In this document: one piece after another, positions 17,673-26,180 of the stretch | Layout of the letters: each line of letters starts with the position of its first letter | Position numbering within the stretch: position 1 is the first letter of the stretch | DNA from: Methanobacterium sp. | GTDB lineage: Archaea; Methanobacteriota; Methanobacteria; Methanobacteriales; Methanobacteriaceae | Length of the DNA stretch: 64,000 nucleotides | NCBI GenBank assembly: GCA_039666455.1 | Contig: JAVSLW010000029.1 | Location: forward strand, 23,003 to 87,002 | Direction: 5' to 3' | Translations under genes and position numbers: made by a program | Notes under the pieces: model-generated | Seen by the model: the letters and a program-made list of their open reading frames with translations, nothing else | The model's database searches: none | Told to the model about the DNA's origin: nothing

Positions 17673-20642
17673 TTACCATGGCCATCGAATCTTACTTTTA
17701 ACCCAGTTTACAGCTGAAGATGCTGCTTTTTTAACAGTGTTAACAGCTTTGTTGGTAGCTGTTTTAGCTTTTGTAGCTACTTTCTTGGCAGTGTTAACTG
17801 CTTTTTTGGCAGTTCTTTTCACGGTGTTCACGGCTTTGGTAACAACTTTATTTACAGCCTTCTTAGCTGTATTTACAGCTTTTTTAACTACTTTTTTGGC
17901 AGTGTTAACAGTTTTGTTTACCACTTTCTTGGCAGTAGTAACAATTTGTTTGGTTGTGTTAACTGCTTTTTTGGCAGCTGTTTTAACATTTGTGACCACT
18001 TTATTTACAGCTTTCTTCACCGTGGTCACAGCTTTAGGGATCAGTTGCTTAACTGTGGTATTAATCTTATTAACTATATTTCCCACACTCTTCACAGTAT
18101 TTACAGCTCCATTAACAAATTTTTTGGAGGAATCTATTAAATAATTCAGATTTCTGTTTAAAAAACCTCCAACTTCGCCATAAATATTCCCTATCTTCCT
18201 AACTGGATCAGGACTAACCAAAAGATCACCAAAGTCGCCTAAGCCCCTCCTAAACTGAAAATTGCTGAAAGCAGTCGCAGCAGCAATTAACTTCTCATTA
18301 CCAGTTAACTTAGCTAAACCTTTAAAAATATCTGCAAGCCAACCAACAGGATTCGGTAGAAGAACATTACCAATCCACGAGATAGCATTCTTCAAATATT
18401 CCGGGTTATTTAATTTTAGTTTCCGGGCTAAATCACTCAGAAAATTCCCAATTTTGTTTATTATAATATTATCAGCTAAATTTAACCCTATTTTTAACCC
18501 TGCTTTGCTCAGTATTCTGGATAATGCTTTGCCTGCTACTGATACTATTCTGCCAATTGGTATAATTGATAATAGAAGAAGCAGGAAGCCTCCAATCGAT
18601 AAATCACCATTTTCATCAATTCCAAATCCCCAGTAAAGTAAGGTTTTAATGTTCTGTCCACCCCATATTTTATCCAGGTTACTGTAACCATGGATATGGT
18701 AGAAGTTAGCGTCAAAGAAATCCCAGATATTACCAGTTCGCCAGGCTTTTTGACCGGCTTGCCCAAGCTTATCCCAGGTATAAAAAATGTGGGAGAAAGG
18801 ATTCATAGGATGGTTCAAAATCCCTGCAAACCAGCCATATAAAGAACCCTTATTATTAATTTTCCAGGCTTCATCATTATATTTAAACAATCCAAACGAA
18901 GGATTACCCTTACCTTTTAGATAGGGTGCAAGAGGGCCGTAAATCGAAAAATTATTGAAACTATAAGTCCCCGGCTTAACACCAGAACCAGAAGCTTTAA
19001 CACCCAGATCTAAAAATCCAGGAACTTTACCACCCTTTTTAACAGAATTGTTAGTATTTATACTTTTAAAATATGATTTAAAGGTGTTTATAGGAGTTTT
19101 AATTGTTTTAAAAGGTGATTTACCACCTACAATTATAGGTTTGATTACAGGAGGATTCACAGGTTCTGGAAGGTTAACTGGTGTTGGAGGAGTGTACGGA
19201 GGATTAACAGGTGTTGGTGGATTTACTGGTGTTGGAGGAGTGTAGGGCGGATTTGCTGGTGTTGATGAAGATGGTTCAGATCCACGGACAAAAACATCAC
19301 CCTCACCATTAGTATCATTTGCAACCAGGTTGTCTGCCCATGAACTGAATGCCACAGCAGTGCCATCAGCATTTATTGATGGCCCACCACTATTACCATT
19401 TCCTAAATCCCCTGTCCTGGAGATGCTCACCACTCGGGTTGTTTTTGAGATTCGGTCATAAACTAAAACCTGTGAAACAAAATAGGAATAATCTGGAGGT
19501 AGATCAACTCCCATGGGTGCGCCAGCAGGCCTAATATCCTGTAAGCTGAACGCTATATAGCGGCCATCACCACTAATAGAAGGCTCCCCACAATCAACAT
19601 TAAACTCTTCTCCACTGCTTAAAACACTCACACGTTCCGTAATGCCTGATAATTGATCATGGACAAAAACATCATCCCTATAGTTATTATCACCCCAAAC
19701 CAGGTTATTAGCATATGAAGAAAAAGCTATGTAACGTCCGTTTGCGCTTATTGAAGGTTTAGAACTGTAACCATTCCCTTCGTCTCCATTAGTTGAGATA
19801 CTCACTCTTTTAATGGTGTTTAAAGTCTGATCATAAACAAAAATATCATCAACACCATTATTATCGCCTGTAACAAGATTATTTGCACCCGAAGAAAAAG
19901 CCACATAACGTCCATCAGTGCTTATTGATGGTTGAAAGCTGTCACCATTTGCTTCTCTGCCTGTACTGGAGATGCTAACTCTCTTAATGGTTTTTAAGAC
20001 TCTATCATAAACAAAAATATCATGAAAGCCATTATTATCGTCTGACACAAGATTACCTGCATGCTGGGAATTTGAACTTCTCTCTGTATTGAAGAACTCA
20101 AATCGGGCCTCACCTGAACTGAAAGCCACATAACGACCATCACCACTAATAGAAGGACTAGAACTATCACCATTACCCTGTTCACCCGCACTGGAAACAC
20201 TAACACGTTCTGTAATGTTTAAAAGCAGGTCACGCACAAAAACATCAGAAACACCATTAGTATCTCCTGTAACTAAATTAGTGGCATAGGATGTAAAAGC
20301 CACATAACGACCATCACTACTAATAGAAGGCTGACTACTATCACTATTACCCTGTTCACCCGTACTGGAAACACTAACCAGAGTTGTAGTGTTTAAAAGC
20401 CTGTCACGAACAAACACATCTTTATGACCATTAATATCACCCGCCACAAGATTACTTGCATAAGAGCTAAAAGCTATATAACGACCATCACTGCTAATAG
20501 AAGGTTCATAGCTATAACCATTAGACCCACTTCCATTAATAGCAACACTAACACAGATCGTGGTGTTATTGGCCGCTGCAACACTCCCACAAAAAGCCAA
20601 TAAAAAAATAAATGCAAATGATAGTAATATAACCTTTTCCAA
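17673..20642 (-). CDS. Large secreted protein: seven PD40 repeats, Pro-rich linker, basic repeat tail
   Basis: 989 residues. A signal peptide (about 1-23) ends near GSVAA. Seven WD40-like PD40 repeats follow (about 25-440), each with a version of PSISSDGRYIAFSS and then D-x-N-G-x-x-DVFVRD; seven copies predict a closed seven-blade propeller. A linker of TPVNPP repeats (about 441-505) leads to an unrecognised domain of about 180 residues rich in aromatic and glycine residues (GSLYGWFAGILNHPMNP). Next come a hydrophobic segment (GGFLLLLLSIIPIGRIV) and helices. The last 170 residues or so repeat KKAVNTAKKVV-type units with no acidic residues and end RWPW. The protein is probably exported and held at the pseudomurein wall. 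The tail could bind anionic polymers or membranes; this is inference. Confidence 0.75.
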   Translation of the reverse strand: MEKVILLSFAFIFLLAFCGSVAAANNTTICVSVAINGSGSNGYSYEPSISSDGRYIAFSSYASNLVAGDINGHKDVFVRDRLLNTTTLVSVSSTGEQGNSDSSQPSISSDGRYVAFTSYATNLVTGDTNGVSDVFVRDLLLNITERVSVSSAGEQGNGDSSSPSISGDGRYVAFSSGEARFEFFNTERSSNSQHAGNLVSDDNNGFHDIFVYDRVLKTIKRVSISSTGREANGDSFQPSISTDGRYVAFSSGANNLVTGDNNGVDDIFVYDQTLNTIKRVSISTNGDEGNGYSSKPSISANGRYIAFSSYANNLVWGDNNYRDDVFVHDQLSGITERVSVLSSGEEFNVDCGEPSISGDGRYIAFSLQDIRPAGAPMGVDLPPDYSYFVSQVLVYDRISKTTRVVSISRTGDLGNGNSGGPSINADGTAVAFSSWADNLVANDTNGEGDVFVRGSEPSSSTPANPPYTPPTPVNPPTPVNPPYTPPTPVNLPEPVNPPVIKPIIVGGKSPFKTIKTPINTFKSYFKSINTNNSVKKGGKVPGFLDLGVKASGSGVKPGTYSFNNFSIYGPLAPYLKGKGNPSFGLFKYNDEAWKINNKGSLYGWFAGILNHPMNPFSHIFYTWDKLGQAGQKAWRTGNIWDFFDANFYHIHGYSNLDKIWGGQNIKTLLYWGFGIDENGDLSIGGFLLLLLSIIPIGRIVSVAGKALSRILSKAGLKIGLNLADNIIINKIGNFLSDLARKLKLNNPEYLKNAISWIGNVLLPNPVGWLADIFKGLAKLTGNEKLIAAATAFSNFQFRRGLGDFGDLLVSPDPVRKIGNIYGEVGGFLNRNLNYLIDSSKKFVNGAVNTVKSVGNIVNKINTTVKQLIPKAVTTVKKAVNKVVTNVKTAAKKAVNTTKQIVTTAKKVVNKTVNTAKKVVKKAVNTAKKAVNKVVTKAVNTVKRTAKKAVNTAKKVATKAKTATNKAVNTVKKAASSAVNWVKSKIRWPW

Positions 20643-21122
20643 GATTTACACACCCTTGTATAAAAATTACGGGTATAATTTCAAATCTACCTTCATATAA
20701 CTATAAAATATGACGATTTCAACAAATCCAAATTCTAATTTATATTCTAAACATATACACTATATTATTATATTATTATAATGTGAAATTCTGGATATTA
20801 ATACATATAAAGATTACTATTTTAATTTGATAGTTTAGAATCATATATGAAGATAAAAATAAGGTAGTTAACCTGATCAGAACGTCTTTATCAAGTTTGA
20901 AGATTATATGCTAATATTCTGGTTAATATAACGTAGTATTCATTATTTCAGGATTGATTTTGTTTAAAATGGATGTATTAGACTATTAATGCTATTCATT
21001 CAGATTTAGATCAGTTTTAGCTTTAATCAGGTGAATTTGGAAATTTTACAATATTTTTTATTTCCTGATACTCCCAAAAATATTAATTCCACAAAATATA
21101 TACAAATAATAGAGGTTATATT
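20643..21122. other. Intergenic region between divergent propeller and fae genes
   Basis: 480 bases, very AT-rich, with no gene of useful length on either strand. It must carry both divergent promoters. An ACAAAATATATA element near 21091-21102 is close to fae but only about 25 nt from its ATG. The remainder shows nothing I can name. Confidence 0.5.
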
Positions 21123-21620
21123 ATGTATTTAAATGGTGAAGCACGTTTTGGAAAAGGAAAAGAAGTTGCACATTTAGATCTTTTAATAGGAGACAAAGAA
21201 GGCCCTGTTGGCCATGCTTTTGCTAATGCTCTTGCACAGCAGATGGATAAACACACCCCTCTTTTTGCAATTATAGCTCCCAATCTTGTGGCCAAGCCAA
21301 TAACTTTAATTGTCCCCAAGGCTTCGCTTAGAGGAAGAAAGGATATTATGAAGGTTTATGGTCCTGCACAAAAAGCACTTGCCACTGCAGTTGTAGATTG
21401 TGTTTATGATGAAACCATTCCCGAAAATAAAGCTGAAGAAATCTGTATAGTATGCGGCGTTTTTATCCATCCTGATTCAAAAGAAAGCGATAAAATTTAT
21501 ATAAATAACTATGAAGCTGCAAAATTAGCTATAAAAAGAGCATTTACTGAAGAACCTTCAATTGACGAAATTTTAACTGAAAGAAACTCTGTTGTTCATC
21601 CTTTTTACAAAGAACCTTAA
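21123..21620 (+). CDS. fae: Formaldehyde-activating enzyme (Fae)
   Basis: A 165-residue stand-alone Fae that condenses formaldehyde with tetrahydromethanopterin. Landmarks are GEARFGKGKEVAHLDLLIG, with the active-site His in the AHLDL segment, GPVGHAFANALA, and LIVPKASLRGRKDIMKVYGPAQ. It is not fused to hexulose-phosphate synthase, unlike Fae-Hps of many methanogens. GAGGTT lies just before the ATG. In methanogens it may feed formaldehyde from ribulose monophosphate cleavage into C1 metabolism. Confidence 0.92.
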   Translation: MYLNGEARFGKGKEVAHLDLLIGDKEGPVGHAFANALAQQMDKHTPLFAIIAPNLVAKPITLIVPKASLRGRKDIMKVYGPAQKALATAVVDCVYDETIPENKAEEICIVCGVFIHPDSKESDKIYINNYEAAKLAIKRAFTEEPSIDEILTERNSVVHPFYKEP

Positions 21621-21676
21621 TAGCTTAAAAAAAAGAATTTAATAAGTAATTTAAGCATTGATTGATTTAATTGAGA

Positions 21677-21718
21677 GATATCCAAGTAAAAACTAATCGC
21701 ATTTTTTACTTGGATATC
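21677..21718 (-). terminator. Long hairpin overlapping the end of the 21693-21953 gene
   Basis: A perfect 16-bp inverted repeat (GATATCCAAGTAAAAA and its complement, 21677-21692 / 21703-21718) with a 10-nt loop. One arm encodes the last residues of the gene (GYPSKK) and the loop holds its stop codon. It is likely the transcript end or an mRNA-stability structure. It lacks a following T-run, so it is not a typical intrinsic terminator. Confidence 0.5.
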
Positions 21719-21953
21719 CACATATTGCCCCTACAGCCCTTACCCCCACAGCGTCTTTGAGTATTTTACCGCCTGCAGTTGGTGGATTAACTGTTACTTC
21801 ACTCCCATACTCTTTTTTAAGGAGGTCTACTCTTTCTTTTTTAAGAATATCCGCACTTGCTTTTTCCATCCTTTCTTCCTTATCTGTTACCCATATCTGT
21901 GAACTTTTTTCTTCTTCACTATACTCTTTCATTTCACGACGTTTTTCTTCCAT
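21693..21953 (-). CDS. Small charged protein of unknown function
   Basis: 86 residues from the ATG that follows GGGGTGAT. An N-terminal half very rich in Glu and Lys, probably one helix (MEEKRREMKEYSEEEKSSQ), is followed by a short segment VNPPTAGGKILKDAVGVRA and two cysteines near the end (AICGYPSKKCD). I do not recognise it. The C-terminal Gly/Pro and Cys pattern suggests a conserved short motif rather than chance. Its 3' end is built into a 16-bp hairpin. Confidence 0.55.
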   Translation of the reverse strand: MEEKRREMKEYSEEEKSSQIWVTDKEERMEKASADILKKERVDLLKKEYGSEVTVNPPTAGGKILKDAVGVRAVGAICGYPSKKCD

Positions 21954-22246
21954 GGTTATCACCCCATTAATTACCGGTTAAAATTAATTATACCTGGTAT
22001 TATGGATTTATTTGGCAATTTGAAGGATAGCAATGACGTAATTTAAATATTTTTATTGTTTATCCCATAAATTAAAGGATATATTAACTTCTTATTTTGA
22101 AGTTCAAATTATAAATAATTTACTACTATTTATATAATAAATATTATTTTCATGTTGATTATAAAAATTTACTATTCATTCATTTAAAAATGAAAATACT
22201 TGAATAATAATCTACATAAAAAATAGTAAAGAAAAAGGTGGATAAA

Positions 22247-22480
22247 ATGATAGAAAAACTGGAAGTTAGCTTAATCAACGAAAATGTTCATAATTTCAAA
22301 AGAGGAGAATTTGGAGTTGAAAAAATCCAAGTTGATGAAGATAAGGGCTTAATTGAAATAACATATGAACCTAAAGAAGATGGTGTTAAACATGTGATTA
22401 TTCCGCTTCAAAACATTGAAAAATTGGATTATACAGAGAAAGTAGCTGAAAAAGTAGAAATTAAAGGAGAAAAGAAGTAA
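22247..22480 (+). CDS. Small acidic protein of unknown function
   Basis: 77 residues starting at the ATG that follows AAAGGTGG at good spacing; an upstream in-frame GTG at 22238 is part of the ribosome binding site. The sequence alternates beta-like segments (VEKIQVDEDKGLIEITYE; HVIIPLQNIEKLDY) and ends in a Lys/Glu tail. No family is recognised. It stands alone and is followed by CCCCTCTTTTTTT near 22516, a plausible terminator. Confidence 0.5.
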   Translation: MIEKLEVSLINENVHNFKRGEFGVEKIQVDEDKGLIEITYEPKEDGVKHVIIPLQNIEKLDYTEKVAEKVEIKGEKK

Positions 22481-22697
22481 GATTTAGTAAAATTTGTAAT
22501 ATATTAACTATTAATTTCCCCTCTTTTTTTGGGCATCGCAGTTTATGTGTCTTTTTGCAGTTTTAAGAATGATTTTGCATTAATAATCTCATTTTTAAGA
22601 GATCCAGTCTTCATAGTATCCTAAAATATTAATTGTCAAATTTATTCAGGTATTTCTCCTCACTCCCTAAATTTTAATTATAATAGTGTCTAAGGAA

Positions 22698-23486
22698 TTA
22701 CTGGCCATCCAGTATCTCTTTGGGTGCTCCACAAATTCTGACAAGATATTCTGCTTCCATAAAATGTAGTTTACAGGGTATAATTAAACAATGGAGTGGC
22801 CCACCGAAATCTTCACCTATGAGTGTTTTTATTTTATCAGCACGGACTACTGGCTTATCTGAACCAGCACGAGCAACTATAACAGCCAGAGAATCTTCAG
22901 ATAAAACATTTTCCCTCCTATCTTCTTCAACCTTTAAAAGATATTCTAATCCTTCGTTAGCAGTCATGTAACGATTTTCATCAGCTTTTATATCCAGAAG
23001 GACCAGCGTGTGAGCATCTAATTTTATATTTGATTTTATTGCAAGATATGGGGAATGAGGAAAGTAATTTTCTTCAGGGAAAGGAATAGTAGTAACCTTA
23101 CCAAACTTATAAGCTTGAAGGCCAGCAAGGCCAGGTGCTGCTGATAGGATGGACGATGAATGGATTACTGTGGTTTCAATGTTAATTTTTTTTGCCTCAA
23201 TCATCATATCTGCATGTGTGGTGGCAATTAAGGGATCTCCTGCAACTAAAAAAGCAACATCTTTTTCCATGGCAGCCTTTAACGGTATATTGTATTCTTC
23301 AACCTCTTCTCTTGTTAAAACTCTAATTTCTTTACTTATTATTTCTTCAACAGCAGATAATGTTGTCCCGAAAAGATTTGCAGTGTAAAACTCGGCATAA
23401 ACATCGTCAACTTTTTTAAGGGCTTCAATTCCCTTTAAAGATATATCTTTTTCATCATAAAGACCTAAACCAATAAAATAGAACAT
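22698..23486 (-). CDS. dphB: Diphthine synthase
   Basis: A 262-residue SAM-dependent methyltransferase that methylates the modified histidine of elongation factor 2 on the way to diphthamide. The tetrapyrrole-methylase fold is clear: the start MFYFIGLGLYDEKDISLKG, the loop VAFLVAGDPLIATTHADM, the motif VIHSSSILSAAPGLAGLQAYKFG, and the C-terminal GGPLHCLIIP. The length is standard. It is divergent from trm5, with 98 nt between the starts. Confidence 0.94.
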   Translation of the reverse strand: MFYFIGLGLYDEKDISLKGIEALKKVDDVYAEFYTANLFGTTLSAVEEIISKEIRVLTREEVEEYNIPLKAAMEKDVAFLVAGDPLIATTHADMMIEAKKINIETTVIHSSSILSAAPGLAGLQAYKFGKVTTIPFPEENYFPHSPYLAIKSNIKLDAHTLVLLDIKADENRYMTANEGLEYLLKVEEDRRENVLSEDSLAVIVARAGSDKPVVRADKIKTLIGEDFGGPLHCLIIPCKLHFMEAEYLVRICGAPKEILDGQ

Positions 23487-23584
23487 TGTATCACCAGATA
23501 ATTAAGAATATTATCACAATAATTATATTTTAATCCTGATAATATTTAGTTATATTTAGTTTTGGAAGGTTTATGAGGAGAATT

Positions 23585-24604
23585 ATGTTTGGTCTAAAAG
23601 TCAATAAAAATATTGCAAATGACGTGCGTAAAATATTATTAAAACACTCTATTATTAATCTTGAAGCTAAAATAAAGCGTGAAAATGATTTTGTTATAAT
23701 TCCACTTACAAAAAAACCAGAAAAAAATTTATTAACACATTTTGGGGAAAATATTGAACTTATTGAAACAACATTTGAAATTCAAAAAAAAGTTCCTCGA
23801 AGCCTTAAAGACTACTTGAAAGGCAGAATTGATACTCAAAAAATCGATGAAATTAGAGGTTCATTTGATATTATTGGGAATATTGTAATTTTGGAGATTC
23901 CAGAAGATTTAGAAGGCTTTAAAGATTTAATTGGTGAAGCTGCACTTAAATTCACCAAAAGAAAAACAGTTTTTAGAAAGAAAAGCGAAATTAAGGGAAT
24001 TATAAGAACAAGGGAACTGGAACATCTTGCTGGAGAAGATATATCTGAGACAATTCATCAAGAATTTGGATGCAGATTAATGCTCGACATTAAGAAAGTA
24101 TATTTCAGCCCAAGATTGGCCACTGAGCGAAAAAGAGTCGCTGATAGTGTAAAAAACGGTGAAATAATAGTTGATATGTTTGCTGGAGTTGGCCCTTTTC
24201 CAATACTCATTGCAAAAAACCATGATGTGAAGATTTATGCAATTGACATAAATCCTGAAGCTTACAGGTACATGCAGAAAAATATTGAGCTTAATAAAGT
24301 TCAAGATAAGGTAATTCCAATCTTAGGGGATGTAAGAGAAGTTTTAAGTGATAAAAACATTAAAGCCGATCGTATAATAATGAATTTGCCAGGTACTGCC
24401 TTTGAATTTCTGGATTCTGCAATAAATTCCATTAAAGATGGTGGAGTTATTCACTATTACGAATTTTCTGAAGATTTCAAAAAGCCAGTTGAAAGGATTA
24501 AAAAGGCTGCTTATCCCAGAAAAGTTGAAATCTTGAATAAAAGAAAAGTACGGTCAAAAAGTCCGGGTAAATGGCATGTTGGAATTGATGCAATGATTTT
24601 TTAA
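23585..24604 (+). CDS. trm5: tRNA (guanine-37 N1)-methyltransferase Trm5
   Basis: About 339 residues, making m1G37 in tRNAs to prevent frameshifting. The order is an N-terminal D1-like domain, then the Rossmann methyltransferase core with SAM loop VDMFAGVGPFPILIAK, the acidic IDINPEAYRYMQKNIELN, and the catalytic NLPGTAFEFLDSA. The start at 23585 is preceded by GAGGAG at 4-5 nt; an ATG at 23573 overlaps that site and is less likely. Confidence 0.93.
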   Translation: MFGLKVNKNIANDVRKILLKHSIINLEAKIKRENDFVIIPLTKKPEKNLLTHFGENIELIETTFEIQKKVPRSLKDYLKGRIDTQKIDEIRGSFDIIGNIVILEIPEDLEGFKDLIGEAALKFTKRKTVFRKKSEIKGIIRTRELEHLAGEDISETIHQEFGCRLMLDIKKVYFSPRLATERKRVADSVKNGEIIVDMFAGVGPFPILIAKNHDVKIYAIDINPEAYRYMQKNIELNKVQDKVIPILGDVREVLSDKNIKADRIIMNLPGTAFEFLDSAINSIKDGGVIHYYEFSEDFKKPVERIKKAAYPRKVEILNKRKVRSKSPGKWHVGIDAMIF

Positions 24605-24784
24605 CTATATGCTGTGCTTAAACATCACCGTACTAAACCTGAGAAACATTTATTATTTTTAAAATATATATTATTATCCTGTGATTGAACTAATATTTGC
24701 ATTTACAGGCCACAAGAGACGTCATTTATTTTTCATAGAGAGGAACTTTGTTAAAAAGAGGATATGTAATGAGTTGAAATAAAA

Positions 24785-25273
24785 ATGGCAAAAAATAAAA
24801 CCAAAATTATTGCAAAACCAGGGAAACAGGAAATTTTCATTGAAAGAGAGTTTGATGCGCCGCGTGAGCTTGTATTTAAAGCATTTGTAGATCCAGAGCT
24901 TTATGTACAATGGATTGGGCCGCGAGGACTTACCACGACGCTTGAGAAATTTGAACCAGTGAGCGGAGGCTCCTGGCGGTTTATCCAAAAGGACCCTGAA
25001 GGCAATGAATTTGCATTCCATGGAGTGAACCATGAAGTTCTGGAGCCAGAAAGAATTATTTTTACCTTCGAATTTGAAGGCCTACCTGAGAGTGGACATG
25101 TCCTTCTTGAAACAGCAAGATTTGAAGAACTACCTGGTAACAGGACGAAGCTAACAGATCAATCTGTCTTCCAGTCGGTGGAGGATCGGGACGGCATGAT
25201 GCAATCAGGGATGGAAGAAGGGGTAAATGATTCATATGAACGTCTTGATGAACTTTTGGAAAAGATGAAGTAA
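24785..25273 (+). CDS. SRPBCC/AHSA1-type ligand-binding protein
   Basis: 162 residues of the START-like SRPBCC fold, activator-of-Hsp90-ATPase subfamily. It has IEREFDAPRELVFKAFVDP at the start, the YVQWIGPRG turn, the GGSWRF strand, and a C-terminal helix (GMEEGVNDSYERLDELLEKM). Such proteins bind small hydrophobic ligands; the ligand is unknown. The GC content and codon use look higher than in flanking core genes. It opens the run of bacterial-type genes from 24.8 to 31 kb. Confidence 0.8.
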   Translation: MAKNKTKIIAKPGKQEIFIEREFDAPRELVFKAFVDPELYVQWIGPRGLTTTLEKFEPVSGGSWRFIQKDPEGNEFAFHGVNHEVLEPERIIFTFEFEGLPESGHVLLETARFEELPGNRTKLTDQSVFQSVEDRDGMMQSGMEEGVNDSYERLDELLEKMK

Positions 25274-25298
25274 AATTTGAATAAAATGGGAGGTATTT

Positions 25299-25793
25299 AT
25301 GAAATATAGTAATGATCAAGCCATGCAGCAACCTAAAATGCCCGGATCCGAGCTCAAACTATTGGATGTGTTTATTGGTAAGTGGATTACCCAGGGACAT
25401 ACCATAGCCAGCGTTAACACACCATCTGTAAAAATGAATGCTATTGATATTTACGAATGGGCGCCAGGAGGATTTTTTATCCTTCACACAGCATACAGTC
25501 AAATAGGGAACCTTGCTGCAGGTGGTATTGAGGTTATTGGCTACGATTCAGCAAATAAAAAGTATTTTACACACTATTTTGACGGTCAGGGCAATCTTGT
25601 TATCTCAGATTTGACCCTACAAAATGATATCTGGACATGGGAAGGAGATTGGGCAGGAGAAGGACACCGTGACACAGTGGAATTCAGTGAGGGAGGTAAT
25701 ATCATGGTGTCTCACCATTATCGGTCAGACGACGGTGCGAACTGGATGCCATCCATGGATGTGACTTTGACCAAAGTTGGTGAAGTATTTTAG
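25299..25793 (+). CDS. DUF1579-like protein
   Basis: 164 residues that look like a lipocalin-type beta barrel: LLDVFIGKWITQGHTI at the start, then IDIYEWAPGGFFILHTAY and GGIEVIGYDSANKKYFTHYFD, ending in a strand MPSMDVTLTKV. This resembles DUF1579 and related SnoaL/AttH-like families by eye. The function is unknown. GGGAGG precedes the start. It lies 25 nt after the SRPBCC gene and is probably co-transcribed with it. Confidence 0.65.
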   Translation: MKYSNDQAMQQPKMPGSELKLLDVFIGKWITQGHTIASVNTPSVKMNAIDIYEWAPGGFFILHTAYSQIGNLAAGGIEVIGYDSANKKYFTHYFDGQGNLVISDLTLQNDIWTWEGDWAGEGHRDTVEFSEGGNIMVSHHYRSDDGANWMPSMDVTLTKVGEVF

Positions 25794-25819
25794 GAAAATT
25801 AAATTCAGGAGTTAAAAAA

Positions 25820-25918
25820 TTGCAGAAAGTAACTTCAAAAGACGGTACTACCATCGCATTCGATAGATTGGGTGCAGGATCTGCTGTCATCCTCATAGCT
25901 GGAGGAGAAATAATATGA
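25820..25918 (+). pseudogene. N-terminal fragment of an alpha/beta hydrolase
   Basis: From TTG at 25820 the frame reads QKVTSKDGTTIAFDRLGAG and SAVILIAGG, then stops at 25918. This is the usual first 30 residues or so of a bacterial alpha/beta-hydrolase. Everything after the first strand is missing. It is a deletion remnant joined to the next fragment. Confidence 0.6.
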
Positions 25919-26114
25919 CTAAATATGCAGCGTTACTGCGTGGGATTGGTCCTTCCAATCCCAATATGCGTAATGAGAAATTTTCAGCGTAGTTAATTTA
26001 ACGAGGACAAAAACGCCTGATCTAATGCGCTGGCTGGAAAAAGAATTCGGCAAGGAAATAACAACCAGGACCTGGAAAACGGTTGGTAGAATCCTTAAAA
26101 GGATGGATGAATAG
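25915..26114 (+). pseudogene. DUF1697 gene remnant (internal deletion)
   Basis: The start MTKYAALLRGIG is the conserved opening of DUF1697 proteins. After a stop, another frame gives TPDLMRWLEKEFGKEITTRTW and then KTVGRILKRMDE and a stop, which is the DUF1697 C-terminus. About 100 central residues are gone, so the gene is dead. The ends are conserved enough to suggest a recent loss. Confidence 0.7.
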
Positions 26115-26180
26115 TTTTGAATTTTTATTTCCTCTCTAAGATGATGTACTTTAGAAGTAATTTGAAAGGAGTGATTTAAA

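Noticed and set aside
17737..18144. Hydrophobic 135-residue open frame resembling a membrane protein
   Set aside because: It is the complement of the Lys/Ala/Val/Asn/Thr repeat tail of the secreted protein, which has a signal peptide and ordered domains upstream.
19048..19245. Glycine/threonine-rich plus-strand frame
   Set aside because: Complement of the TPVNPP linker; no ribosome binding site. The same applies to the similar frame at 16357-16605.
19084..19280. CRISPR-like array
   Set aside because: The repeats are short degenerate codons for TPVNPP within a coding frame, with no unique spacers.
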